The notes under the pieces are model-generated. The model did not search any database. It was not told where the DNA came from and saw only the letters and a program-made list of their open reading frames with translations. Shown here in pieces: positions 51,575 to 61,934 of a DNA stretch of 64,000 nt. The translations under genes and the position numbers were made by a program. The DNA is taken from the NCBI GenBank assembly GCA_964035575.1, contig OZ037852.1, positions 1,240,001-1,304,000 of the forward strand. Direction: 5' to 3'. The number at the start of each line of letters is the position of its first letter. Within the stretch, counting starts at the first letter, position 1. This stretch comes from Rhynchopus sp. YZ270_cl-10. Lineage: Eukaryota; Euglenozoa; Diplonemea; Diplonemida; Diplonemidae.

Positions 51575-52510
51575 ATTAGTTCAGGGCGTAGATCGTCTGG
51601 GCGAGTTCTCTCTCTCTCTCTCTCTCTCTTTTCTTTTTTTGAAGTCTAGCAGCAAGTGGTCATCCCCTCCCGACAGTGGCCGTTTGGTCCTTTAAGGGGG
51701 GTTTTGTTCCAGCATACAGACCTCTGCGGTGAGATGACTAATGATTGTCTTATCATATTTTTCTGTTTCTCTCTTGTCTTCGATAGAATGAAATAATATG
51801 CCACAAGCGGTTTCGCCCTCTGCCAATAAAGGGGAAACTGTCCCCAGGCTTATTAGAGTGGCGCGCATAACCCAAAGTGGCACCGAGCAGCACTGAGAAG
51901 AAAATAAGGCTCATGTACCGGTGTACAATTCCGGCGTGCACTTTTTTTTTGGCCTCAAGGAGGTTTCCTCTTCACGGCCAGGTCAGTGGGAGCGTATTGC
52001 ATAAAAATATCAACACAGAATATTTATTATACACTTTACGCACAAACAGTTTTGTACTGTTACCTGCGTCCTGCCCCGGTGTAAGGTGTTTGCACCTTTT
52101 ACTTCTTTTTTTAGATGAGTTTCAGGTTTTCGTCTCATCTTCACAACTTTTCTCTCTCCCTCTCTCTCTTTTTGCGTAACTTTCCTCTTCTGTTTTATTC
52201 TGTACTCTGGTTCTTTTTCAACGTCAAATACCCCCTTCTCTGTTTTTTTACCAAGCAAGATAATACACTCACACGCATCACACGACATGGGCTAGATCCC
52301 AAATTCTTAGGGATAACCCACGCTTGTTATCGAAACACACACACACACACTTTCCCCCCGTCCACTAGTTCCCCCCACCCCTCTTTATTCTTCTCCTCTC
52401 GATTTTCTTTCAAAAATTTTTTTTTTATTTGTCAGTTCCTTGAGGCCATTCCCCCAGTATATATTTTGTGTTTATTTCCCTCCAGCTCGTGCCCCCATAT
52501 TTTCCGTATT

Positions 52511-52575
52511 TCTATGGGAACATTTTTATTGATCCCTCCTATGCTATCAATTTATTGAGTGCATATGTTGAAATA
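52511..52575 (+). repeat. Type-F dispersed repeat, uninterrupted copy
   Basis: GGGAACATTTTTATTGATCC followed by CTATGCTATCAATTTATTGA and GCATATGTTGAAATAC. Other copies: 1311-1380 and 21877-22045, the latter split by a MITE. All on the + strand. Confidence 0.8.
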
Positions 52576-52649
52576 CGTATTTCTTTTCTTTGGAGAAAAA
52601 AAACCCCCCTTCCAGCATTGAGATTGGTCGGTGCAAAAGAAACAAGCAT

Positions 52650-52700
52650 AGTAGAGCACTCTAGGGGTGGCTACACTAATACAACCAAGTTTTCAAAAAA
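52650..52700 (+). repeat. Type-B hairpin motif
   Basis: Inner stem CACTC/GGGTG, then CTACACTAATACAACCAAG, TTTTC and an A run; about 180 bp upstream of the farnesyltransferase start. Confidence 0.7.
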
Positions 52701-52849
52701 GCAAAAAAAAAAAAAAAAAAAAAAAAAACAAAAACAAAACAAAAAAAAATACACATACAAATACAAAAGCTATTTCCCCCCCTTTATTTCTTCTGTTTTA
52801 TCAACAACAAAAAAATTAAAAAACCCCTTTATTTCGATCCTCTCCCCCA

Positions 52850-52872
52850 ACCTACCCCCACCCCACCCACAG
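52850..52872 (+). promoter_or_regulatory. Pyrimidine-AG acceptor-like tract before farnesyltransferase alpha
   Basis: A C-rich tract ends CCCACCCACAG 10 bases before the ATG. Fits a splice acceptor (5'-UTR intron or trans-splice site). Confidence 0.45.
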
Positions 52873-52882
52873 CAACGATAAA

Positions 52883-54963
52883 ATGTCTGACTCCGAAACC
52901 TCCTCCCTGGGATGCGAGGAGGACAAACTGTACTGCGAGCAGAGTGCGTGGAACGATGTGGTTCCGATCGCACAGGCCGACTCTGTGGCCCCTGTCGTGG
53001 CAATCCGGTATTCCGACAAATTTAGCGACTGCCACGGCTACCTACGGGCAGTGATGAAGTCAGGGGAGAAGTCACCACGGGTAGTAGCTTTGACTAAGAC
53101 CTGTATTGACTGCAACCCTGCAAACTATACCGCATGGAAGTACCGGCGTGATGCCATCCTCGCAACAAACGCATCCATAGAGGAGGAGCTGGAGCTCATA
53201 GCACAGCTCTGCTCACGACACCCAAAGAACTTCCAAATCTGGCACCACCGTGGAGAGCTGCTGCGTGCGCTTGGCTGCATCGCAAACGAAAAAGAGGTGA
53301 CCGCCGTGGCGCTGGACGAGGACGCAAAGAACTATCACGTCTGGTCGCACCGCAAGACCATGGTCGCGAACTTCGACGCCTTTGAAGGTGAGCGCGAGGT
53401 ATGGTACAAGGATTAGAAGTATACCAAGGGGTAAAATGGGTGCGTCTTTTTATCGGATTGCAGGGGATGTTATGTTGACTGAATGGAAAAGAAAAAAACC
53501 CCCCGTGTCTGTAAAGGGTAATGAAGAATTAGGGTTTGATTCCAGAGAGGGAGCCTGAGAAACGACGGGAGTTGCCACTTCTAAGGATAGCCTTTGTGGA
53601 GGTTGTGCAATGGGCTACTGCAGTAGACGTTGCAGTACCCAAACAACCCTGGGTGCCATCAGAAGGCACACACTCATCCAGGGTACTGCAGAAATACAGT
53701 TGGACCGCGCGTCCCTCACGGGTGGTGTTCTTCCTGTGAAGGATGAGGGATATTCCTCTCGCTTTCCATAAAGCTTTGAACCACACGTCTTCCCGGAAAC
53801 CCCTACGGTAACAACTGCGTGCCTTCGCGTAGGCAAGAACCTCCTTGCGAGTCTTCTCCCCTGAGAACTGCGTTTCCCCCAGAGCCCTAAGTCCAGTGCC
53901 CCTTGCACGGTTTTACTCACTTTTGCCATTTTTGTATTTGTTTTCATCCTGTTGTCAAGTAAGTTGTGTGGGAAATTATGGGAAAATGTAGGTTTCCTAT
54001 AGGAACCTATAGGAAACCAAGGGTACCAATTTTTACCGTTGGTTTATTTTGCTCTCGGGGGGTATCCATCATATTTCCAATTGGACTTTTTGCTCGTCGT
54101 TTTTTTTATTGAACCCAGAAACTTAACTCTGAGTTCATTAAAAAAAAAATCGGGGAGAAAGTCCCAGTAGAACCCAGATGAAATAAAAATAAGGACCCCA
54201 GGTTACCTTTTGGGGGGGGTGGTTTATGGACCGTGCCTTATAGTTTTTTTTTACGTATGCCAAACTACCATGTCCTCTTTTACTTCCACAGTTTGCCCTG
54301 AAGCACATTGAGATGGACTTCCGCAACAACTCTGCGTACAACTACCTCTTCTTCGTCATTGAGTCTTCCGAGCTGAAGGATAAGGTACACAGCCACACAA
54401 CCTTGCCCCCTCCACAACCCCCACTCTCTCCGCCCCCAGCGACGAATTTTTTTTTTAAAGTTTTCGTACCGCATTCCTTTTCCTTTTTCGTTTATTTTTT
54501 GAACAAAAAGCCAATCTCTTTTTCACTTTTTCAACCCCAAAACCCACAGAGCATACCCGAGTGTGTCAGCATACAGAAGGTCGAGGTTTTGCGTGCCCTC
54601 ACCACGCTTGGACGCGACGAGGGGAACGAGGCGGCACACAACTACCTTCTTGGCCACCTGCTCTTCCCGGGGACTGCGGCGGCGCTGCTGGCGGAGGTGG
54701 GCATGGAAGTTGTGCGTGGTCTTGTGCAGCTTATCACGACGCATCCTGAGGCCACGTGGCCGGCAGGGACCTTAGCAGAAATCTACGAGGCAGCCATCGA
54801 ACACAGCATTGCCCCTAGCTCACTTCTCGTCACCCCCGAAGACCACACCAAGGGAGCAGAAGGGGCCTCCTTCCGCAGCGAAGCGAACGCTATCTACACC
54901 AGGCTCGCCTCGCAAGACCCCATCCGGAGCAAATACTGGCGTTCTCTTCACAAGGAAGAATAG
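52883..54963 (+). CDS. Protein farnesyltransferase/geranylgeranyltransferase-I alpha subunit, three exons
   Basis: Exons 52883-53398, 54292-54384 and 54550-54963 give about 340 residues, within the family's usual 310-380. The alpha subunit is a helical-hairpin scaffold that pairs with a beta subunit to attach a prenyl group to CaaX proteins in the cytosol. PPTA repeats are clear: NPANYTAWKYRR (79-90), HPKNFQIWHHRG (113-124), AKNYHVWSHRK (148-158, with the lysine-tyrosine pair typical of alpha subunits) and DFRNNSAYNYLFF (181-193). The donor at 53399 was chosen because it joins FDAFEGERE to FALKHIEMDFRNNSA in correct register; another GT 11 bases upstream would be out of register. Intron 2 (165 bases) is open in frame. 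Intron 1 (893 bases) holds an SSU-rRNA-like segment. Confidence 0.88.
53532..53592 (+). rRNA. SSU-rRNA-like fragment inside an intron
   Basis: Contains GAGAGGGAGCCTGAGAAACG, an exact match to a highly conserved SSU rRNA segment, preceded by TTTGATTCCA (TTCGATTCCG in standard SSU). It is followed by GCCACTTCTAAGGATAGC (CTACCACATCTAAGGAAGGC in standard SSU). Resemblance ends after about 60 bases. Probably a small rRNA-derived insertion in intron 1, not a functional gene. Confidence 0.65.
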
Positions 54964-55441
54964 AAGGATCCAGCCTTCTTTGTCCAAACGAGATGCCGCT
55001 CACCGAGATTGTTTTTAAAAGAAATTCTGTCGGTGCCTATCCTTCCGTTCGGTGATGGCATTGTGAACGGAACACAAACTGTTCATTAATAAACCGAGGC
55101 CAACATTGAGTGACCTAACTGCAACCGAGGTGCGAGATTCGGGTAGTTTTGATGGGGGCGGGGAGGGCGGAAAGAATAGTTTTGCCTTCGTGGCTTGGTT
55201 TGGTATTGGGGAACAGATCTTTGTTCCTACTGTTGTCGGCAGGGTGCTTGTGTTTTTATTTGATGCTGATAGCGCATGTAGGTCAGTAGGATGTGTCCTG
55301 CATCAAAGAGTTCTCTATATTCAGTAGCTGGAGGGTTGGAGACATAATGAATTTAAAAAAAAAGAAGAAAAAAAATTTTTTTTATTGTGTACAGAACCCG
55401 TCCTCGGACAGGTGATTGTCGAAACTACAAAAAAACGGCAC
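54964..55441. other. Intergenic region after farnesyltransferase alpha
   Basis: About 480 bases with no gene or strong motif recognised. Confidence 0.55.
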
Positions 55442-56136
55442 TATGTTATCAGGCCTGTTGCTAAACCGCGTAGTGGAATTCCAAAATTCTTGAGAAGTCG
55501 TTTTTTTTTACGGGAAATTTAACGTGGGAAAGTCCTTTTTTTTACGGGAAAATTCTCTAGGGTTGACCCGGGAGGCTGTACCTTCAATTTTTTTTTGCCT
55601 GCGGCGCCATTTTTTATTTTATACCACGCGTGAAAAACGTTTTATGGTCGTAACTGGCCTAAAACATGGGGGGTAAAAGATCTTATCACGATCTAAAATT
55701 TCGGAAATCTCTCACAACTTCGTTTCTTGATCGTGAAAAAAAAAACGTCGTGAAAAAAAAAAAAAAAAAAAAATCAGGTGAAAATGACCGTATTTTTGGC
55801 TGAAATTTTGACTTGAAAAATTTTTTCCAGAAAAAGTCAATCTGAGATTTTCTTTAGATTTTTTGGGCCATTGTATCACCTACCACGCCCGATTTAGGGC
55901 AAAGAAAATTTTTTTCTTTGGTCAAAAACAAGCATGTTCCCAGATCACGTGATTTTGACCAAAATTTTGGGGTCCAGCTCACGAAAAAAAAAGGGGGTGT
56001 GGGGTGCGTTTTTGGGCGTTTTTGTCGATCGCATCGTCCGATTCGGTGCGATTGCAGAAAGTGATGGGGTCATTTTGGAAAAATGGACAAAATTTTATTG
56101 AGGGAAGGCTCGTTTTTCCATTTAATGTTACAAAGT

Positions 56137-57257
56137 CACCACGGTCTAGTCAGGGGGACGACTAGTAGCACGACTAGCCGAAATGACTAGTGTTTTACGA
56201 CTAGTGTACACTAGTAGCACGACTAGTACCCACTAGTCGTACGACTAGTCGTACGACTAGTGTACTAGTCGTGCTACTAGTGTACTGGTAGTGCTACAGG
56301 TATATTCCAAGTGAAAGCACAGTACAAAGGCTTCTTGTGAAGTCCCTGCAGACAGATTGTGGACAAAAACAAAATTATTTACAAAACTTATACAAACTGG
56401 GGGTTTGATACTAATACTTTACTGGTGTGATTACCCTACTCCGGGGCTTCGAGACCTGGCAACCGCACCCTGGTACGTACCCTCAGGTTGTGTACAAGTG
56501 ATTTTGCTGACCAAAACATAAAAGTAACGATGGTGCTCCGGGGAGGGTCGATATTGACAGGTCGCTGACAGGTCGTTGCCATAAGGGGGGGTCATTTTTT
56601 AACGGCCCTAAGCGATTTTTTGGAGGGACACACACACAGACACACGGTGGCCCATACGGACCCTCAGGGTACACGACGACTGAAGTAACGGGTGTTCCAT
56701 GTGGTATTCATGGAACTTTTGTTACATGTAGTACATGTAATATAACATGTACTACATGTAAGTTACATGTGGTATCAGGTAGTGGTACAATGGTTTTGGG
56801 GGTGGTACTGGGCAGCTTTCGGCGCTGATTTCTGGTAAGACCTAAAAAATCCTCAAAAATCGTCGTGAAATTTATGGGGGTTCTGGTTTCATCGTTTATA
56901 CACAAAACACCACAAAGGCCGTTGTTTGTGGGCTGCCGATATTGTCCTGTATGGCAGCTAGTGTGATTGGGGTGGGAGGGGGTGCGAATCGAGAGCTAGA
57001 GTTACGTGGTAGCTACGTGGAGGATCTTGAGATCACTGTGTATCAAACCCCTCAGTTTGCATAAGTTTTGTAGCCTGTATCCCTACCAGTTTACTGGTAG
57101 CACTACCAGTAGACTAGTCGTACGACTAGTACACTAGTAGTACGACTAGTCGTACGACTAGTGCCACTAGTCGTGCTACTAGTGGCACTAGTAGTGGTTT
57201 ACACTAGTCGTTACGACTAGTAGTGGCACTAGTCGTCCCCCTGACTAGACCGTGGTG
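56137..57257. mobile_element. Foldback element of ACTAGT palindromes, nested in the hAT element
   Basis: Inverted ends CACCACGGTCTAGTCAGGGG are followed by dense arrays of CACGACTAGT/ACTAGTCGTG on both sides (56155-56300 and 57080-57240). At most a GT dinucleotide is duplicated. The uninterrupted host sequence is visible in inverted orientation near 57541-57565. The interior (56310-57070) has no recognised gene. Confidence 0.78.
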
Positions 57258-59274
57258 GTAACAATAAAGGGGGGGGAGGGGGTCCGACCGAAATCCGGGG
57301 GAAAAACTTTTTTTTTTGTAACAATGGCGGGAAAAAGTGGCTTTTTCCAACAACAAGAACTTGTCCATTTCGGCAGATTGACCCCACCACAGTGCGGACG
57401 GATTCCGGAAATGCAAATGCGGGTGTTTTCGGATGTTCACGTCCACTGCGCCTTGTTGTTACAATAAATGAAAATTCGGAAAAACGGTTTTTCCGTGTAA
57501 CATAGGGGGTGGGGAGGGGGGGGTCACCGGGAAAAATGGTTTATTGTTACTTTGTAACATTAAAAGGAAAAACGAGCCTTCCCTGACTTAAATTTTTGCA
57601 AAATATGAACCCATACTCGTAAACAAGGGTCATTTTCAGGTTTGAAAACCTAACTTCAGATGAAATTGTGGTGTTTTGAGTGGGAACACAGTAGCGCCGC
57701 AGGCGCACGGTACCCAACTTTTGTCTTTTTTCGTTTTCCCTTTTCTCTGCTTTCTTTTGATTGCGCGAGACGATTGCTCTCCACGGTGGGGTCACATGTG
57801 TGTGCAAAAACACTCCGAAATACTTTTACTATGAAATATGAGATTCTCTGGCTTTAGTAAGGAAAAACGTACCGAGCAAAATCGTCAAAAATCTACGGTA
57901 GTCGGTAGGCGCGTAGCGCGACCCCCGTGCGCACCCCACTTTTTTTTTTTTTTTTTTTTTTTTTTCCTTTTTTCACGACCAGGCCTAATGCGTCGGTTCA
58001 CTTTTATTTATTATTTTTTTTATTTATCCGTTGGTTCGTCGGTTCACCCTTAAAAATGGGGGTTTTTTGGGATGGGGGGTTCTCTGCCTGTGGTATGCCG
58101 TGGGTACCTTGGTCCTGGAGATGTGGGCACCTGCGCCGCATCTTCAGGAGGAAGGGAGATTAAAAGAAGGACACAGCAGTGCATACTGCGGCCCCCACCA
58201 CTGGGTTCGAGGAGGAGGAGGGTCTGTCAGTCGACGAGACATCGAGTGTTGGAGAAGTTCTGAGCTCTGAAGATACAGAGAGCGGTGTTGCATCTGTTGA
58301 TATTGAAGAGGAAAGCGAAGATGGCGATTGCGATGGCGGTGGCGGTAACGATGGAGACTTGTTTCAAGGACTCAATGATGCACCCCCCTTGCCGGCAAAA
58401 ATTAAAAAAGTAGCCTACCGTGCGCCTGCGGCGTAGCTCAAAACCTGGCAGCCCACAGACCTCTACCATAGTTTGGCTGTAAAAATGTTCGGTTTTAGGT
58501 CACAAATTTTGAAATGTTGCGTACCGTGGCTTCGCCAGAAAGTTTTGATATCAACCGCCGTTTCTTCTTGTCCTGAGGGAAGGTTTCGTTCACTAGAGAG
58601 AACCTAATGCGAGGGCTTGACGTGGAAAAACGTGAGAAAAGGGTTGGTTTGGTTCTTGATGTACGTTACCATCCCACGTCATCACGTATTTACGCGAAAT
58701 GAACGGACCTTTTCGCGGAGCGCGAAAAATTTTTTTGACCCCTTTTTGGACATATCTTCATATCTTCACGATTTTGGGGAAAATTTTTTTTCATGAAGCG
58801 AAAACCCCCTTCCCGGAGGGAAATTTTTTTTTTCGTTTTTTTTTTTTTTTCCGTCGGTTCACTTTTTTCCCCCCTCCCCCATAGTTAGCATTAGGCCTGT
58901 TCACGACGTGACAAGATGTGAAAAAGATGAAAAGATTCCACATCATCTGAAAAGATGTTTCACCCCCCATGCTAAAAAGTGAGTGAAATAAGATTCGTTT
59001 TATTTCACGCAAATTGCACTAGGGTAACCCGGAGAGTGAAATAAAATATCACGGAGTGAGAAAAAAAAAAATGCCTGCAAAATGCCTTTGCAAATAATAA
59101 CTATTTATTCACCTCCTTTTAGCGGGGTTTTATTTTGCGATAACTTCACGCATTTTTTTCCCAGGCGAGGGCTACTTAATTTGCCGAGCGAAGCGAGGCA
59201 AATTGAGTGCACGAGCCTGGGAAAAAAATAAGTGAAGTATCGCAAAATAATCCGCTAAAAGGAGGTGAATACGT

Positions 59275-60800
59275 AATTTTATTTCACGGGAAATAAAGTA
59301 TACGAAAGGATTTGGCACTTTTAGCGGGACTCATTTATTGTGCAATAACTAACGAGTATGTGTCCCTCCAGGTAGCTCTCATTACCCCCCCCGCTAGCTT
59401 TTGCTCGCTGGGAACCTGCAAAAAACTGGTGAACTGGGCCCATACCCTGGTATGTGGGGTGGGATACGCATTTTCGGGGTGGCAGAACCATGTGTGAGCC
59501 ACAGGGTGGTGCACGTGTGACCCCATGCAGTACCACGCAACCCACGTTTTTACACACACAACAACGGCATTTTGCGTGTAGCGCGTACAGTATGTAGCCT
59601 AAAAAGCCCACACCACGTGTACGCATAGCGCGTAGCGTAGCGTGTGGTCGGGTTTGGAAAGCTGCCTCAACGGTACACAAAGCTACATCCCGACCTCTCG
59701 CCACCTCAGTGTCCCCTCGGGTGCTAGCGGGAGGTCGGGAAATGGCTGTCGTGCAAGAGCGAGACACATTCAGAAGATCCCCGCCCATTACAGAATATCA
59801 TGCCAGCCACCACCTTCCTCACAATGAAGTAAAGGGGGTGGTGTGTCCTTCGTCTTGATAGTGAGATCGTCACGGAGATACACTATGTACGAAACGAAGT
59901 CGGCTTCTGTGGGCTTACCATCAGTCTTGCCAATGAATTCCTTAAAAAGCGGTCCCATTCACGGACGTACGGTGTCGACAATGCTAGTCCTTCAGCAAAA
60001 CCACTGTAGTGCTTGTCCATCTCCTGTCGGAGGACCGTTTGCGTCTTACATCCTTCGGCATGTTGCATGTGTCAGAAAAAAAATGGGAAAAGGGCAAAAA
60101 AAATTCGAAATTTTCAATTTTTAGGCGGGTGGTGGTGCAGGATGTACCAAAATTTAGCGTGAAGTTATCACCAAATAAAACCCCTGTTTTAGCGTGAAAA
60201 AAACAAAAATAAAATCCCGCTCTGAAGGAATTGCAGTGAAAAAAAGTGAAAAACGCGTGAAATAAAGTTCAATGAGCGGGTTTTTAATTTGCGATAAAAA
60301 AACTGCGTGAAATTATCATTAAAAAGAATCCCTGCTGAGCCCCCAAGTCCTGGGCTGGACGTTAAATTGCATCCGGGGGCCCTTTTGTGGCACTCCTCCT
60401 GAAACTCTATGAAGGTCTGACCTGAGGGTAAAAGGTGCTGGGTATGCTACCCTGGGTGCTGAAGGCAGGCACACAACATGTGTGGAGGGACCTGCAGAGC
60501 CCTAGCCAGTGAAGCCAAGGAGGCCCCCCTAGGAAACTAGGGAACGGATTGGAAGAGACCTCGCCGGTAGCCGGGAACCCTCCCTGGGCTAGTACAATGA
60601 TGAAACTTCAATCTAAAGTCCACACCCACGTGGCGGCCGCTTTGGCATGCGTCTGTAAGGACAGCCTTGACTGATACTTTCTGTATTAGCACACGATTGC
60701 CTCCCTGAAGGCTACGTAGCTACCTGAGTACAAAAAAAAAAAAAAAAAGAATCCCGCTAAAAGTGCCAAATCCTTCGTATACTTTATTTCCCAGTGGAAT
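59275..60800. repeat. Inverted repeat pair inside the hAT element
   Basis: AAATAAAGTATACGAAAGGA and the adjoining TTTGGCACTTTTAGCGGGA (about 59285-59331) reappear inverted at about 60752-60800, giving arms of about 50 bp with roughly 1.4 kb between. An adjacent strong hairpin lies at about 59150-59232 (TTTTTTCCCAGGC with its inverse). Confidence 0.75.
60337..60748 (+). mobile_element. SINE-like retroposed sequence with poly(A) tail
   Basis: A 412-bp GC-rich block, unlike its surroundings, starts GAGCCCCCAAG and ends in 17 A residues. It is flanked by GAATCCCTGCT (60326-60336) and GAATCCCGCT (60749-60758), a near-perfect target duplication. It splits an arm of the inverted repeat in the hAT element. 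No coding frame and no clear Pol III A/B boxes; it could be a SINE or a retroposed structured RNA. Confidence 0.7.
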
Positions 60801-61889
60801 AAAATATTTTTTTTTTCACGCTGTTTTTGTTCGTAATTTTACCCCAAAAAGCGTGAAAGTGAAAAGTGGGTGCTAGGCTCAACGTTTAGGCCAGTTACGA
60901 CCATAAATACGTTTTTCACTTGTGGAATAAAATTACATATTGAGTGCAATAAGAACATTTTCTTGCACTTGCCACTAAAAAGGCACCCTCGTGACTCTTA
61001 TTCCCCTCGCTTCGCTCGGGAAATAACGCACTCGGGCACCTTTTTAGTGGCGCGTGAAATAAAATAGTTCTTATTTCACTCGAATAAATAGTTATTTTGC
61101 TCCGCAAAAAAGGGTTCTTTGAGTGACTCTGTGGTGTAAATAGCTATATTTTTACACCGTGCCTTGCTCTTGAACAAGGATTCTCTCTCCTGACCACATC
61201 TACGCAAAGAGACGCCACCGCCTTTCTCACAGCACTATTGAGAAGCTGATGATTCTTCATTAACAGGCACCCGAGTTTAACAACGAAAAGATGGGGATTA
61301 TTATTGAACACGCTGTTGCCCTGTTTCTCAGCACAAGAGGTCAGTCACAAAACGGAGGAGTTGGAAGACTTCGCTCCCCCCGTATTTGTTTTCGGAATTG
61401 AGCTTCTGAGGACCTTTTTTTTTGCCGAAAAGAAAGAAATTGGACGTGGGGTTCTCAAAATTTTCAGGACAAACGGCATATTTAGCGATAAGTGTGTTCG
61501 AAGCGTAGCATGTGGGCAAAAAAGTCATGATTTTCACCACCGGCATGGACCAGGGTCGAAAAATGCCCCTGATTCCTGTGTAAAAAACCCCGAATTCCAA
61601 GCCCCAAAAGTGCGATTTTCGTAACTGTTTAGCGTCAGGCCTGTATGTTATTGACTGTTCTCACACGTTGATTTAGAGGCGTAGCTGTGAAGGCGCGAGT
61701 GTACCGTTGAGTCCAACCTTTCCTGTAATTATCCTTTTCACCACTTCTCACCCAATCATGCACTCATCATACGTTCGTGTTCGTTCCCAGCATCTGTTGT
61801 GAGTGTCAGCTGCATCCTAGATTGATCTTATCCAGGCGACCATGAGAGTCCCACACTAACTGTATTTCCACCCTTCCTGTCGATCGGCA

Positions 61890-61909
61890 ACCACACCACA
61901 CCCACACAG
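61890..61909 (+). promoter_or_regulatory. Acceptor-like tract before the secreted repeat protein
   Basis: CACACCACACCCACACAG ends 25 bases before the ATG at 61935; fits a splice acceptor. Confidence 0.4.
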
Positions 61910-61934
61910 GACCTTCCCACTTCACGGACAGACA

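Larger units (their letters stand above)
51581..52882. other. Intergenic region before the farnesyltransferase gene
   Basis: Contains a (TC)n run (51608-51629), a type-C motif (about 52083-52110), an uninterrupted type-F repeat (about 52511-52575, the empty site of the 21936 insertion) and a type-B hairpin (52650-52700). No gene seen. Confidence 0.6.
55450..61643. mobile_element. 6.2-kb hAT-type element packed with nested repeats
   Basis: Inverted ends CAGGCCTGTTGCTAAAC and its counterpart CAGGCCTGACGCTAAAC, flanked by a perfect 8-bp duplication TATGTTAT (55442-55449 and 61644-61651). A second inverted pair lies just inside (GTAACTGGCCTAAA, near 55650 and 60890). No hAT transposase frame is recognisable despite the length. 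Instead there are foldback palindromes, an SINE-like insertion and blocks shared with the 4369 and 47157 elements. Short frames of normal complexity on the minus strand near 59850-60070 may be captured or transposase remnants; I cannot assign them. Confidence 0.82.

Noticed and set aside
53529-53947. Frames on both strands in the first farnesyltransferase intron
   Set aside because: No domain pattern, and the region lies between a well-supported donor and acceptor; only the short SSU-like segment is notable.
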